Source: CAVXUB01 sp963764805 (lineage in GTDB: Bacteria > Actinomycetota > Acidimicrobiia > Acidimicrobiales > Bog-793). From it: DNA of 64,000 bases. Numbering within the stretch: the first letter of the stretch is position 1; every line of letters starts with the position of its first letter. The position numbers and the translations under genes are program-made. Location: NCBI GenBank assembly GCA_963764805.1, contig CAVXUB010000006.1:372001-436000 (forward strand), written 5' to 3'. The notes beneath the pieces were generated by a model. That model made no database searches, was not told the DNA's origin, and saw only the letters and a program-made list of their open reading frames with translations. Shown here piece by piece: positions 1-11,441 of this stretch.

Positions 1-1590
1 GACGTCCTTCTCCGCCCAGTACTCGAACGGACACAGCTCTCCGCGGGCGATCCCTTCCACGATGCAGCACTCGAACACGAGGTTGTCGTTGCACAGCGCC
101 AGCAGGTCGGCGGCATCCAGGCGCTCCGGCGTGCCCGTCAGCCCGAGCAGGAACCGAGGCTGGAAGTGCTCCATGATCCGCCGGTACGTGCGGGCGGCGG
201 CATGGTGGAACTCGTCGACCACGATCAGGTCGAACTCACGGCGACCACTGCCCCAAGTGGCGCGGCGATGGACTGCACGAGCCGAAGACGAAATCGGCAT
301 CCGGCACCCGCTCGTCGCCACTGAACAGCCCGGCGTCGCAGCCCGGAATCACCTGGCGAAACACGTCCCGGCTCTGGCGCAGGATCTCGTCCCGGTGCGC
401 GACGAAGAGCATCCGCCGCGCCTGAACCTCCCTGGCGTGGAAGGCGGCCAGCCACGTCTTGCCGAGTCCGGTAGCGAGCACCACCAGGCCCCGGCCGTGC
501 CCCGCCTGACGGCTGGCCTTCAGCGCGATCAGCGCCTCCTCCTGTATGGGCCGCGGACGGGTAGTGGCTCCTCTGCGACCTCTTCCAGCAGTCCCTCAGC
601 CTCTGCCAAGTCCCCGGCCTCGGCCAGAACCGGAATCCGACCTCGTGCTGCGCGGTACTCGCGTAGCCACTCGTGGGTTAAGTCCAGGCTGAGCGGATGG
701 TCCCACAGCGCGTCGAAATGGCCGACGAGACCCAAGTCCGGCCCAGCGACGAGGTTCCATTCGTACCCGTCGTGGATGCCGGACTTGCTCAGGTTGCTGC
801 TGCCGACTACGGAGAGAACTGCGCCGCCGTTACTCGACCAGAAGAGGTACCCCTTTGGGTGGAAGCTCGTCGTGGGGATCCGAGAAGACGCGGATGCGCA
901 TCGACACGCCGTGGCTCTCCGAGAGGTCGAGGAGGCGAGCGAGTGCGTCGGGCTCTGTCGTCCGGAGGTAATCGGTCGTCAGCAGCCTGACGCGAAGCCC
1001 GCGTTCGAGGGCGTCCTCGAGATCGGTCGAGAGCAGCCGGACACCGGACAGCATGACGAAGCTGACGACGAGGTCTGCCCGGTCGATGCGACGGTCGCCC
1101 AGGGCAACGCCGCACCACGTCCTCGACCGTCTCGGAGCGGTTGTCGACGAGAGCCCGGGCAGCCGGTGCACCCGAATAGCGCCCACGTCCCGGCATCACG
1201 TGGCGCACACCGCCACTTGGATCGGCAACGTCCCCCGACGAACCGCGGGATCACGTGCACGTGCAGATGTGCCCACCGTCTGCCCCGCCGCCTTCCCGCG
1301 TTGAAGCCGACGTTGTACCCGTTCGGACGTAGTTGCTCGTCGAGCTGTGCCTTGACGATGTCGACCAGATCCATCAGCGCCCGCCGTTCGTCCTCGGTCG
1401 CCTCCCACCAGGTGGCGACAGGGCGTCGCGTGATCACCAAGGTGTGGCCCGGGCTCACCGGGAAGCCGTCGGCGATTGCGTAGGCGAGGTCATTGCTCGC
1501 GAGCCACAGCTCCGGCGGCACCTGGTCGAAAGATGAGACCTCCGTGCCAGGCGCCGTTCGTGGCTCTTCCGAGAACCCCGCGCTCCCCAC
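1..1590 (-). pseudogene. HIT-PLD-SF2 helicase fusion, N-terminal part, frameshifted and cut by window edge
   Basis: Reading leftward from a GTG at 1590, the first about 110 residues are a HIT domain (PVSPGHTLVI, then the histidine triad HLHVHVIPR near 1240-1265). Next comes a phospholipase-D-like segment (RGLRVRLLTTDYL and SVVGSSNLSKSGI, about 780-1100). It is followed by an SF2 helicase: Walker A ATGLGKTWLAAF near 450-480 and the DEAD-like box DEFHH at 202-216, then LLGLTGTPERL. The C-terminal helicase half lies beyond base 1. This order matches actinobacterial HIT/PLDc/helicase/DUF3427 fusions, thought to act on nucleic acid and possibly in phage defence. At least four frame changes are needed to read it (about 245, 830, 1100-1240 and 1300), so it is either a pseudogene or poor sequence. 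Confidence 0.72.
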
Positions 1591-1853
1591 GGGTCAGACG
1601 GTACCCCGCCGAAGGGCTGAGGGTCGGTCCTTCTGAGCCCCTCCAAACTGCTCGGTGTTATCTCTCAGAAGACAGGGTTGAAGAGTTGAGCCCACCGAGT
1701 GATGTCGATCGGGATGATCCCTGATGTCGCACTCTGCGCCTCGATTCGGGCAGCTCATCGCTCCTGCCGATGACGGGCATGGCAGCTGTGCGTCGGCTGC
1801 CTGAATGTCTCGTTCCGTCCCACATCACCCGGAGCAGGAACGCCCCGTGCTTC

Positions 1854-4800
1854 TCAAGGTGTCCTGAGGAACCCGTCCACATCGTGCAGAGCACCTCCCT
1901 CACAAGGGCATCAACAGCCTCCTCCAACGCCGCCCCGATATCGGGACCTCGACGATTCCAGCCGAAGAGGCGACAAACCTCAAGGGTGAGTTCGTCTCGT
2001 GATACCCGACGGGCGTCGTTAACCAGTAGCCGATCGCGACCATCTGTTTCACCGGGAGACCTGCGCGACAGTTCGCACCGCGTGGGGGTCGCCGCCAGGA
2101 ACACGAACCCCCTGAAGCTGGTCTCGGGCCGATGTAGGTGAACGTCGGCTCGAGCCTGCTCACATATCTGCGCTGGAGGACGGCCCTGAGGGCGTGGTCG
2201 AAGTTGTCCCGGATCCGGTATCCCGCACGCGCGACCCCCACGCCTCGCTCACCCTGCGCAATAGGAGCTCGTCCCCGATCGGCCCCTCCACCTCCACAAC
2301 CTCGAGGATCATGCGTGAAGGTCAGGAAGGGCGTCCGGTAGGTGCATCTCGACCCGGTAGCGCGGAGGAGCGGGGGGAAGCGAGCCGGTAGGGGACCGTC
2401 CAGTCTCGGAGCCTGCGTCAAGCGACACGGTCTCGTAGCGGTCCTCGGACTATGCTAGCCCTCGTGGTTTCGCATTTAGCTCTGCGTGCCACCGGGCACC
2501 GCATCCGTCGATCGCCGCATCCTCGATGGCCGCCTTCAGCCGGCCCTCCTCCTCGCGGCCGGTAGCGGTACCAGGACGTCCCCCAGACTCGGTAGATCCG
2601 CCAGCCAAGGTTCTCGAGCACCTCCTGGCGCAGCCGGTCACGATCCGAGCCACCGGCGACGAGTGGTACATCCGGCCGTCGCACTCCATGCCGATCGCGA
2701 AAAACGCCCGGCGAGCGAGGGTGCCATACGCCGATGTCGACCCGGTAAGCCGGGTGCCGACTGGGGCTTGACCTTGTACCCCATGGCGTGAACGTGCGAA
2801 TGACTTCTTCCTCAAAGGGACTCTCCCGCGTCTCGCTCCTCCTCCCCGACGATCGATTGCGAGCGCTTGCGGGCCTCGGGCCGCGAAGTCAAGGTACCGC
2901 TGAAGATGGCGCGGGCCGTCCGAGGCTTGTCACGAACTCTCCTTCAGCGCCCGTGATCGACGAGACGAGCTCGACGCGGCGCCGGGCGCGGGTGATGGCG
3001 ACGTTGAGCCGGCGCTCGCCACCTTGCCGGTTCAGCGGACCGAAGTTCATCGTCAACTTGCCGGCTTCGTCCCGGCCATAGCCGACGCTGAAGATCATGA
3101 CGTCGCGCTCGTCGCCTTGCACGTTTTCCAGGTTCTTCACGAAGAAGCCGTCGAGACGGTCCTCGTGTGAAGAAGGCGTCGAGCTCCGGGAACGTCCGTC
3201 TGGCGGCGTTCCAGCGCGACCTCGATCGCCTCCGCCTGCGCCTCGCGAGAAGGCGACGACGCCTAGTGTGACGGGCTCCGGGGGATCGTCGAGCAATGCT
3301 TGGCCCATCAGGACGCGGTCCACGACGACTTCCGCCTCCCTGGGGTTGTCGCGTGCCGTCCCACGGTCGGTAGACGCCATCGGGAACGTGAAAGAAGCTC
3401 GACACCAAGGTCAGCCGACTCTGAGGTCGGCCCGGGAAAGGTGATCAGCCTTCCTCGTAGAACGCGAAGTTGGAGTAGGCGATGAGGTCCTCGTGTTGGC
3501 TGCGGTAGTGCCACCGCAGCGGAAGCGCCTGAAGTCCGCCGGAGCCCTTGCCGAGCTTGATGACGGACTCGAAGTCCTCGAACTGATCTTCCTCCCAGTC
3601 GTCGTCCCCGTCGCATGCTGACCGCCTCGAAGAATGAGGTCGGCGGGAGCTGCTTATCGTCGCCAGCGATGATCGAGCTGCCTGCCCCTGTAAATGCAGT
3701 TGATCGCGTCCGAAGGCCGTACCTGCGAGGCCTCGTCGAAGACGACGGCATCGAAGCTCATGCGATGACGGGAGGAACTGGCTGACCCGTCAGCGGGCTC
3801 ATCATGAAGCACGGCTTGAGCGCTAGCGCCACCTCGCCGGCGGTCTCGAGCAACGTGCGGACAGGCATGTGGCGCCGCTGCTTTTCGGCCTCGCGCTTGA
3901 CGATGCCGGCCGCACCGACAGTCGTACACGGTCGCCGTTCGTTGCATGCGGCGATCACTCGCCAGCCGGCGCGCTCGACGGCTCGCGGTCAAGCTCTCGA
4001 AATTCGCTCACAATTGGGTCGAGCTGGTCCGTCCGCAGATGGCGCAATCGCGCTTTGTCCTCCTCGATTACGGCGTCCGCCCAGCGCTCGAGGCAGGCCC
4101 GTTCGACCACTTCGGGTACATCCGAGGCGGGTACCCGGTTCTTCTCGCAGAACTCAATTACAGCGTCAACTTTCAGCTCATCAAGGACCGTTCGACGCGT
4201 TTTCAAATTCCACCCATTCGTCGATGTCCCCGATCGTGGAGCCGAGGTGGCCCAACTGGTCACGGGCGTCGCCGAAGGTAGTCGCCAGATCCGCTCGCAC
4301 GGCGACGGCACGGTCGTCGAGGAAGTGCTCGGTGATGATGTCGCCGCGCTCGATGCCAGGCGTCCAGCGCCTCGTCGAGCTCGCGCCAGTTGTATTCGAC
4401 CGAAACGAGCCGCTCGGCGGAGGCGGACGTTATCGATCCTCCGAGTAGCTGGCGCAGTTCGACGGCCCAATCGACTGACCGATCGAGCTCATCCCAGTTG
4501 GTGTCCAAGACCCGATAGGCGTTCCCGATAAGGGCCTCGTCGGCCTCAGCGGTCTCTGCCAGAGTCCTCTCGATCGTCGTGACCTCAGCACGGGCCTTGA
4601 GGAACCGTTGCACCTCTGCTAGGTCCAGCTGCCGCGCCGGCGATGCGCTCGACGGCTGTGCCGACCTCGGCCAAGGTCGGGCCGGCTCTGCGGCTGCTGC
4701 ACACCACTCAGCGAGCGCACCGACTTCGGTTGTGGCGAGACTTTCCAAGGACTCAACATGGCTCACAGCTCACGCCGCCAGCGCGTCGATGGATGCCTTC

Positions 4801-7423
4801 AGGCCGGGACGCTACCGGGAGCGAATCGGATCCGGATCACCCACCCAGCGCCAGCTGGTGACGCATGGCCTCGAGGTTCAGGTGCTCGCCAGCGATCTCG
4901 ATCGCCCGTCTGGCGCTATCAAGGGCGCGGCCGATGAGGTCGAAGTCCGCAACGGACGACTGGTAGAAATGTGGGCCGAGTAGATCAGCATGGCGAGACT
5001 CGGCATCCCTCAGCTGCGACGTGAGGCGCTGCCACTCGAGGGCCGGGGAGAGCTGAAATCACGTCCCTGGAAGGCTTGCCCAATCTTGCTATGGCCGCAA
5101 TCGCCTTCTTGTCAGCCCGATAAGTGCTACGTAACTTCCCGAGGCCGTGGTGCATGCGCTCGAAGCGCTGACAGAGGCTCTCCAGGTCGAGCGTCAGGAC
5201 GCCCTCGGTGAAGATCGTGCCAAGATCTTCCTTACGTTCATTGAACTCGGCACATAGGGGACGGAGCGTCGAGGCGGCACGCTCCCCACAGCGATGAATG
5301 CGGCGGGGTTCAACCACGCCCGGCTCCGGCCGGACTGATTCGCGTGCGAGCAACGCGAGCTCGGCGAGCTGTGCGGCCTTGTCGACGGTAAGGCCGTTCG
5401 CCGAGAGCCGAACCGTCCGGCGATCGCTTCGGCGTCTCGTCGTGCTTGAACGGTCAGCGCCTCGGTTTCTTTGAGGAAGCCGAGGATGCTGGTTAGTTCT
5501 CCCACGTGGCATGAATAGGGCCCCGCAATCCTGGGCTCGAGTTGCGAAGGTGCGGAGAAACGCCCGCTCGCCGTGCAGTGGCACGGCGATCGCTGACTCC
5601 GGCAAGCCCGAGCCGACTCCCTCCAGCATCATCTTCTCGGCTCGTTTCGCGAGCAGGTGCCAGTTGTCGGCGGCCATTTACTGCATTCTCGACATCGCTG
5701 AGATCGATGCTGCTCAGCCACTCCGCCAGGACGTCCGCTGGCCGTGCTCGAGACTGCGCAGCACACGCCCAAGCGACTCGCCCGCTTCGAAATCTGCTGG
5801 CGCCCGCAGTAACAGGATGCCCGCCGCTTCCCTGCCGAGCTGCTCCAGCCGGCTGAGTGCCGTCGAATGCGGCATCGATCTGGGCCTGAACTCGTTGCGC
5901 AGTTGTCGAATCAAGCACGAGGCTGACCAGCTCCCGCCAGACGAAGTCCTCGCCGCGTTCGACCGGGCCCCATGCTCTTGCGATCTCGCGGGCGGCGGTT
6001 AGAACGGCAGTCAGCGCTTCCGCCGAGAGGAAGCTTCCGATTTCCGGTGGAGGCGGTGCCTGCAGCAGGTGGTGCAGTTGGAGATGCGACCGATGGACAT
6101 CGTGAAGACTCCGTCCGAGGGGTGGGCGGACCTCGTTCATCGCAGCCGCACGCTCGGAAAGCTCCTGGCGACGCCTGCGAAGCTGAGCGACCGACGCATC
6201 CGGCATGGCAGGTGGCAGCAGTCGGATGGAACTCGAGCGCCCGCCCGAGTTGCTGCACCACCTCCTTGCGTCTTGCCTTGTGGCTGTGCAGCTCGAGGCA
6301 GTAGTCGGCGAGGCCCGCTGCCCACAAGCGTTTGTCCACGACCTCGAGCGCTGCGGCCTTTTCGCTCACGAAGAGAACCGTGCGCCCCTTGGCGAGGAGC
6401 TCGGCGATGATGTTGGAGATCGTCTGGCTCTTGCCCGGTCCCGGGGGGCCCATCCATGACGAAGCTTCGACCTGTTGCCGCGGCTGCTATGCACTGCATC
6501 TGGCTCGCATCGGCGTCGAGGATCGTGGCCGTATCCTCAGGGGAACCTGCTCGTCGAGGCGCATCCTCCGGGAACGACGTCGAAGTCGAGAGCGGAACTC
6601 CTCTCTCGCACCTACAGCGAGTGCCTGGACGAGCTGATGGCCCGCGACGTCGCCTCGTTGCGCAACAGGTCGCGGTACATGACCTCCTTGTGGAACGAGA
6701 AGGGACTGATCACGAGCCGGCGCTCGACCTGCCAGCCTCGCTGGCCGGCAACCGCCCTCTCGAAGGCGTCGAGTGTCTCGCTGAAGTCGAAGTCGTCCTC
6801 GTCAATCCCTGGGAGCTCGACGCCGAACTCTCGAGCTTGACCGCGAGCGCCGGGTTGAGCACTACTTCGTCGTCCGCCCGACTGAGGGCGTAGGGCTCGC
6901 GGGGGCTCCCTCTGTGGAGCTTTACCGGAACGAGGACGAGTGGGCTTTCGGCTTTCTCGCGAGTCGGGATCGGTCCACCGGAGCATTCCCGCTGCCAGGT
7001 ACAGGACCCAGATACCCTTATCCATGAACTCCTGGGTAGTCGGCGATCGAGGCCTCGCAGCGCATTTTGCAGCTCGCGGGCCGTCTTCTTCGTGGTCAGG
7101 AGCTCGTTGGACGGCAGTCGCGGTGCGGACCCGACGCCGGACGTCGAGGTATTGAGGACATCATCTTCACCCGGCGTTTCGTCCTCGGGTGGGAATAGAA
7201 TCGCCACGTTCTTCCAGCAAGAAGATCGGCGACGACGACGGCCATCCTCTCCGGTCCGGCGACGATCTCGACGGTCGACGGTCCGCGTGTGTCGGAAGTA
7301 GAGGAGTCGGTTGGATCGGGCCAGATTGATGAGCTGCTGACGCCAAAGGTCGACCTGCACTAGTACTCGACGGCGCTCTGCCTCGGCGAGGACCCCATCT
7401 CGCTGATCAGCAGTCCAGTTCAT
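1854..7423 (-). pseudogene. Giant DUF4011 - SF1 helicase - PD-(D/E)XK nuclease - DUF3320 protein, many frameshifts
   Basis: About 1,850 codons from ATG 7423 to a TGA at 1854. In order: a DUF4011-like N-terminus (VDLWRQQLINLARSNRLLYF; later LYLAAGMLRWTDP); Walker A MDGPPGTGKSQT around 6420-6460 and ISNIIAELLAKGRTVLFVSE; Walker B-like AVVFDEASQV near 3700-3750 and GDDKQLPPTSFFE; the SF1 C-terminal motif RRLNVAITRARRRVEL near 2970-3010. An MTES_1575/Vsr-like nuclease follows (MECDGRMYHSSP, then DRLRQEVLENLGWRIYRVW, 2570-2700), and then a DUF3320 end (VEVEGPIGDELLLRRVSEAWG split near 2250, NRRGPDIGAALEEAVDALV near 1900). Full-length family members are similar in size. The frame changes roughly a dozen times, yet domain order and motifs survive. 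The architecture resembles single-protein anti-phage helicase-nucleases. I infer a defence role. Confidence 0.78.
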
Positions 7424-7983
7424 ACAGCACCTCGACGACAATCATCCGACCATGGGCCACGGGCGAACTATCCGGCGAGGATGCGTCCGCCCCCCTTTGC
7501 TCAGACATCGTAGGAGGGGCAAGCCGCCCCTGGCTAGCTTGCTGTCAACGCCAGGGGAGGACTTCTACGGGGCCCGCTCCGAGATAACGACGAACCGGGA
7601 GCAGCGATACCTGGCTTCGATGGCGTGCATCGGTCCACGCCGCCATGCAGCCGCAGGCGCGCGATAGCCCTGGGGAGGCGGAGGCAAGCGGCAGACCCAC
7701 CATCCTGATAGCCGTTTCCAGGCCCCAGCACCGAGAGCTCGCCTTCCCAGTGCCGATGGCCGGAGTTCCTGCTCGAGCATCACCCACTCGGCAGCTTCGA
7801 AGACTTCAGCTGGGGGAGTATCTTTTGGCCCGTGGACGAGACTGACGAGCAGTTGATTGGATCGGCGGATGCCACTCCGACCCGGCCGGGGACGAAACGC
7901 ATCCTGGACGGAGTCGCAGCCTTAGGGCGGTACTGAACGATGGCGGCTATGACTCGATCGCTGAAGCGGTAGCCGAGCACACG
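7424..7983. other. 560-base stretch without a clear gene, possible coding debris
   Basis: No intact gene is visible between the giant helicase and the next plus-strand gene. Short plus-strand stretches look protein-like (EDFYGARSEITTNREQRYL near 7558-7620; SFEDFSWGSIFWPVDETDE near 7793-7850; VLNDGGYDSIAEAVAEHT near 7931-7983), each in a different frame. They may be the 5' part of the following frameshifted gene or a separate broken gene. I do not recognise the family. Confidence 0.35.
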
Positions 7984-8543
7984 GTGTTTCTCCATCCCAG
8001 ACCGTCGCTCAAGCCGGGTCAAGCGCCCTCTTCCGCATCGTCCGTGACGCGAGTCGCCGGGGAACCTTCGGCATCCTCCCAGACGGCCCCGAAGTGTTGT
8101 TCGACGACAACACGAGCCCGACGTTGGCGTTCCTGTGGGCGGCGCAGGCAGCGCCCGGCCCTGATGTTCAGTACAACCACGTGTGGGGAGGTCCCCGCAA
8201 CCCGGATACCTATACGGCCTTGTGGAACATCTGCGCCACTCCGGCCTTCCTGGCCAAGACGACAGATGGCTCGAACCATCCAGAGATCGTTTCGCTGCTC
8301 AGGTTCCGAGCGTACGAGCAGTTCGGGCGGTGGCCGGCCGGGGAGCAAGAGCCTCAGAAGCCGGAGGGCTATGAAAGGTTGGAGTGGCACGAATCACCGG
8401 AACCGGTTGACGACCTGGAGAGCGTCCTCCGCTCGCGCCTTGCGGACGCCCCGAGAAGCAGGCCCGCCGTCGCCGTGCGCCGTCTCGGATGGGTGTTCAG
8501 CGACTGGCTACCTGATCCAGCCTTTCCAGCGGCAGCGGATTGA
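7984..8543 (+). CDS. Uncharacterised protein, possibly HNH-like, frameshift near 8024
   Basis: The reliable part begins LFRIVRDASRRGTFGILPDG just after 8025 and ends with TGA at 8541-8543. The upstream GTG at 7984 (VFLHPRPSLKPGQ) joins it only through a frameshift near 8024, so the true start is uncertain. The core has a conserved-looking block QYNHVWGGPRNPDTYTALWN followed by ICATPAFLAKTTDG, with a histidine and asparagines spaced as in some HNH nucleases. That assignment is speculative. It is followed at 125 bases by another small gene, and both lie next to the helicase island. Confidence 0.5.
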
Positions 8544-8667
8544 ACAGCCGGCTCAGCACGTCCGCAGACATCCTGGCTCTTTCTCGATAACAAGTTTCTA
8601 ACAGGCAGGCAGTCGCCCGGAGCGGTTCGCCGATGCGGTTGTACGCTCGGGTCGTCAGGGAGTGGCG

Positions 8668-9000
8668 ATGGTGACGAATGACCCGAAGATCACTGAGTTG
8701 AACCGGGTTCTCGCTGACGGCATCCGCCGCTGCCAGAAGGAGCTCAGCTATACGCCGAGCTACTTCATCCGGATGCTCGGTGAGAGGGGACCTGTGGAGA
8801 CGGTTCGGCATCTCGTCGGGAGCGCTACACCATCCGAGGGCTTCAGCCACCTGTGGCAAGCCGGCCGCCTCGACCTGACGGCCGAGTACATCGCCCTTTG
8901 GCCCGAGTTCTCGTGCTATTTCGGCGATCTGGAGCGGGCGGCTACGGAGCGCTTGAAAGCCTACGGTTTCGATCCGGCGCCGCGTCTGGCGGAGCGCTGA
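8668..9000 (+). CDS. Conserved hypothetical protein, about 110 residues
   Basis: ATG at 8668 (a GTG at 8662 is the alternative) with a CAGGGA Shine-Dalgarno-like stretch at 8656-8661; stop at 8998-9000. The sequence (ELSYTPSYFIRMLGERGPVETVRHL, here split for length, then GFSHLWQAGRLDLTAEYIAL) resembles a widespread small family of unknown function often seen near restriction or defence genes. It is probably alpha-helical, with no signal peptide or membrane segment. The frame stays open for 61 codons beyond its TGA. A 34-base segment of this gene recurs exactly at 14083-14116. Confidence 0.66.
   Translation: MVTNDPKITELNRVLADGIRRCQKELSYTPSYFIRMLGERGPVETVRHLVGSATPSEGFSHLWQAGRLDLTAEYIALWPEFSCYFGDLERAATERLKAYGFDPAPRLAER
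8864..8897 (+). repeat. 34-base exact direct repeat, copy 1
   Basis: Bases 8864-8897 inside the 110-residue gene are identical to 14083-14116. The copy encodes part of RLDLTAEYIAL. Outside the repeat the two sites diverge at once. The second copy lies in non-coding sequence, so this copy is the likely parent. Confidence 0.85.
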
Positions 9001-9200
9001 GCGGGCGCGCTGACCTGTCCGACCTCGGTACCTCCTGCGTCTCAGACGGTGCGGCCAGTGCGGGCACTTCCGGATTTGCGGGACGCGGCGTTGTGGAACC
9101 TGGTCAGCGACGAAGACCATCGGCGGGGGCTCGGAGACCCAGGGGTCATAAACCGGCGATTGGTCGGGCTGCGATCGGCGTGAGGTCCTCGTGCGGCGGG

Positions 9201-9394
9201 TCAGAGCTCGATCAGCGTCTTGATGGCGCGGCGTCCGTCCAGGGCCCGTAGCCGTCAGCAACCTGGTCCAGCGGGAGGGTGAGGTCGACACCTTTCCGGG
9301 GTCGATCTGGCGGTTGCAGAACAGCTCGGCCAGCTGTGGCAGGAACCGCCGGACTACGGCGGGTCCGCCGTGAGGTGGATGTCGGCGAACGAGG
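9201..9394 (-). pseudogene. C-terminal remnant of a zinc-type alcohol dehydrogenase
   Basis: On the minus strand, stop at 9201-9203 preceded by RAIKTLIEL. Further upstream are DLTLPLDQVADGY and RFLPQLAELFCNRQIDPGKV in changing frames. This is the typical end of MDR-family (zinc) alcohol dehydrogenases. The N-terminal 280 or so residues, with the zinc and cofactor sites, are missing; the fragment abuts the end of the HxlR gene. It is a deletion remnant with no expected activity. Confidence 0.6.
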
Positions 9395-9874
9395 TCATCG
9401 CCTGGCTGTCGCGAGCAAATCCGACTCGCCGGCGCCCGGTCCGGGCTCGGCTCGGACGTCTCGTACCTGGAGCGGCTCGCCGCAGGAGGAGCAGACCAAC
9501 ACTGCCTCGGCGACGTTGCCGCATCCCTTGTGCCGCACAATCAGCGGTGGTCCCTCAGGGGCGGCGTAGCGATCGCCCCACTGGCGCATGGTGGTCAGGA
9601 CCGGCCACAGGTCCCGGCCCTTGGCGGTGAGCCGGTAGTCGTAGCGGGGCGGGTGTTCGCTGTAAGGCTCCTTTGACAGGACGTCGGCCTCGACGAGGGC
9701 GCTGAGGCGCTGGTTCAAGATGTTGCGGGAGATCCCGAGCCGCTTACGGAAGTCGTCGAAACGAGTGACGCCCAAGAAGGCATCTCTGACGATCAGAAGC
9801 GACCACCACTCACCGACGACCTCCAGGCACTGGGCGACCGAGCAGGCCATGTCGGCGAAGCTCTTCCGTTCCAT
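9395..9874 (-). CDS. HxlR-family transcriptional regulator
   Basis: 159 residues from ATG 9874 (MERKSFADMACSVAQCLEVV). The winged-helix HxlR signature follows: GEWWSLLIVRDAFLGVTRFDDF, quoted here as GEWWSLLIVRDAF and RFDDFRKRLGISRNILNQRL, then LTAKGRDLWPVL. The tail holds CSSCGEPL, a possible half zinc ribbon. Such regulators respond to reactive electrophiles or toxic compounds. It is divergent from an MFS exporter with 55 bases between the starts, containing TTGC (9893-9896) and GCAA (9907-9910) as a possible dyad, so it probably controls that exporter. Confidence 0.88.
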   Translation of the reverse strand: MERKSFADMACSVAQCLEVVGEWWSLLIVRDAFLGVTRFDDFRKRLGISRNILNQRLSALVEADVLSKEPYSEHPPRYDYRLTAKGRDLWPVLTTMRQWGDRYAAPEGPPLIVRHKGCGNVAEAVLVCSSCGEPLQVRDVRAEPGPGAGESDLLATARR

Positions 9875-9929
9875 GCCCACCAGAATAGTCGGTTGCATCA
9901 TAGGACGCAATCCGGTTAGGGTTAGTCCC

Positions 9930-11364
9930 ATGACAGGACCCACGCTGGTCGGGACGGAAGTTGCGAGCCCGCCGGCGGCCCCGTCGGGTGGCGATCCTCG
10001 CCAGGTGCTGGTGATCGTCTGCGCCGGGGTGGTGCTCGCCAGCCTGGATCTGTTCATCGTGAACGTGGCGCTGCCCGACGATAGCCCGCGACCTGCACAC
10101 CCCGAACCTCGGCGAGTTGTCGTGGGTGCTGAACGGCTACGCGATCGTCTACGCCTCGCTGCTCGTCTTCTTCGGCCGCCTGGCCGACCGATACCGGCGC
10201 GACCGGGCGTTCCTGCTCGGTGTCGCCGTCTTCACCGCCGCGTCGGCGGCGTGCGCTGCGTCGACGAGCGTGGCGATGCTGGTCTCGTTTCGCCTGATCC
10301 AAGCGGCCGGCGCGGCCCTGCTCACCCCGACCTCGCTGGGGCTGCTGATGGCGTCGTACCCGACCGAGCGCCGCGGCGGCGCAGTACGGGCCTGGACCGC
10401 CACCGGCGGTCTGGCTGCCGCCCTCGGTCCCGTGGCCGGCGGGCTGCTGGTTGCCGCCAACTGGCGCCTGGTATTCCTGGTCAACGTGCCGATCGGCGTT
10501 CTGGCCCTCATCGTCGGCTACCGCCGCCTGCCTCACGTCCCCGGTCACCCGGTCGAGCGCCCCGACCCGCTGGGTGCTGTGCTCGCCACGGCCGCCGTCG
10601 GAGTGCTGACCCTGACGCTGGTGCAGGCCAGCAGCTGGGGTGTCGGCTCCTGGCGGACCATCCTCGGCCTGGCCGGGGCGGCGGCTCTGGTCGGGCTGTT
10701 CGTCGCCCACTGCGCGACGAGCCGTGTCCCGCTGATCCACCCGTCCCTGTTTCGATCAACCCAGTTCAGCGGCGCATCGGTGGTCGCGGTGCTCTTCTCT
10801 GCCGCCTTCGGGGCGATGCTGCTGTCGGTCGTGCTGTGGGAACAGGTCGCCTGGGGCTGGTCAGCTCTGCGCTGCGGCCTGGGGATCGCGCCGGGGCCGA
10901 TCATGGTGCCGCTGATCTCCTTCGGCGTCGCCGGTCCCCTCATCACGCGCTACGGGCCGGCGCGGGTCATCGCCCTCGGCACCACGACCTTCGCTGCCGG
11001 CACGGCCTGGTGGGCGGTGGCCGTGACCACCCATCCCGACTACGTGACGGGCCTGCTCGGAGGGATGCTCCTCACCGGGATCGGCGTCGGCTTCACGTTG
11101 CCCACCATGATGTCGACCGCCTCGGCGGCGCTGCCCCCTCAGGCGTTCGCCACCGGGTCGGGGGTGATCAACATGTTCCGCCAGACCGGCATCGCGCTCG
11201 GGGTCGCCATCTTGGTCCCTGTGCTCGGCACCGGCGCGGCGCACCGCAGCTCCCGCGCCGACTTCCAGCATGCATGGTGGCTGACCTCGGTCATCGCCCT
11301 GCTGTGCCTCGTCCCCGCCGTCAGCCTCATGCCGAGGCGAGCTCCGGTACCGGCTCCCGCCTGA
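9930..11364 (+). CDS. DHA2-type MFS drug exporter, one frameshift near 10081
   Basis: Starts MTGPTLVGTEVASPPAAPSG at ATG 9930; the first membrane segment (VLVIVCAGVVLASLDLFIVNVAL) ends at a +1 insertion near 10081. The frame then runs unbroken from LHTPNLGELSWVLNGYAIVY to the stop at 11362-11364. About 470 residues and some 14 predicted membrane segments, with motif A-like GRLADRYRRDRAF and motif C-like GLAAALGPVAGGLL, match EmrB/QacA-type proton antiporters. Substrate is unknown. It is divergent from HxlR, its likely regulator. Apart from the single insertion the gene looks functional. Confidence 0.85.
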
Positions 11365-11441
11365 CGATCCGGCCCCGGCTCCTCCGAGTCCGGGCTATCG
11401 CCAGACTCCCCCGATCAGATCAACGGAGGAGGTAATCAAGC

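Noticed and set aside
62..1483. 473-codon open frame on the plus strand
   Set aside because: It lies antisense to the HIT-PLD-helicase, whose motifs are unmistakable on the minus strand; the plus translation is Arg/Pro-rich without any domain.
8497..9540. 347-codon minus-strand open frame
   Set aside because: Shadow of the 110-residue plus-strand gene and the HxlR end; composition is Arg/Ser/Pro-rich and no motif is seen.
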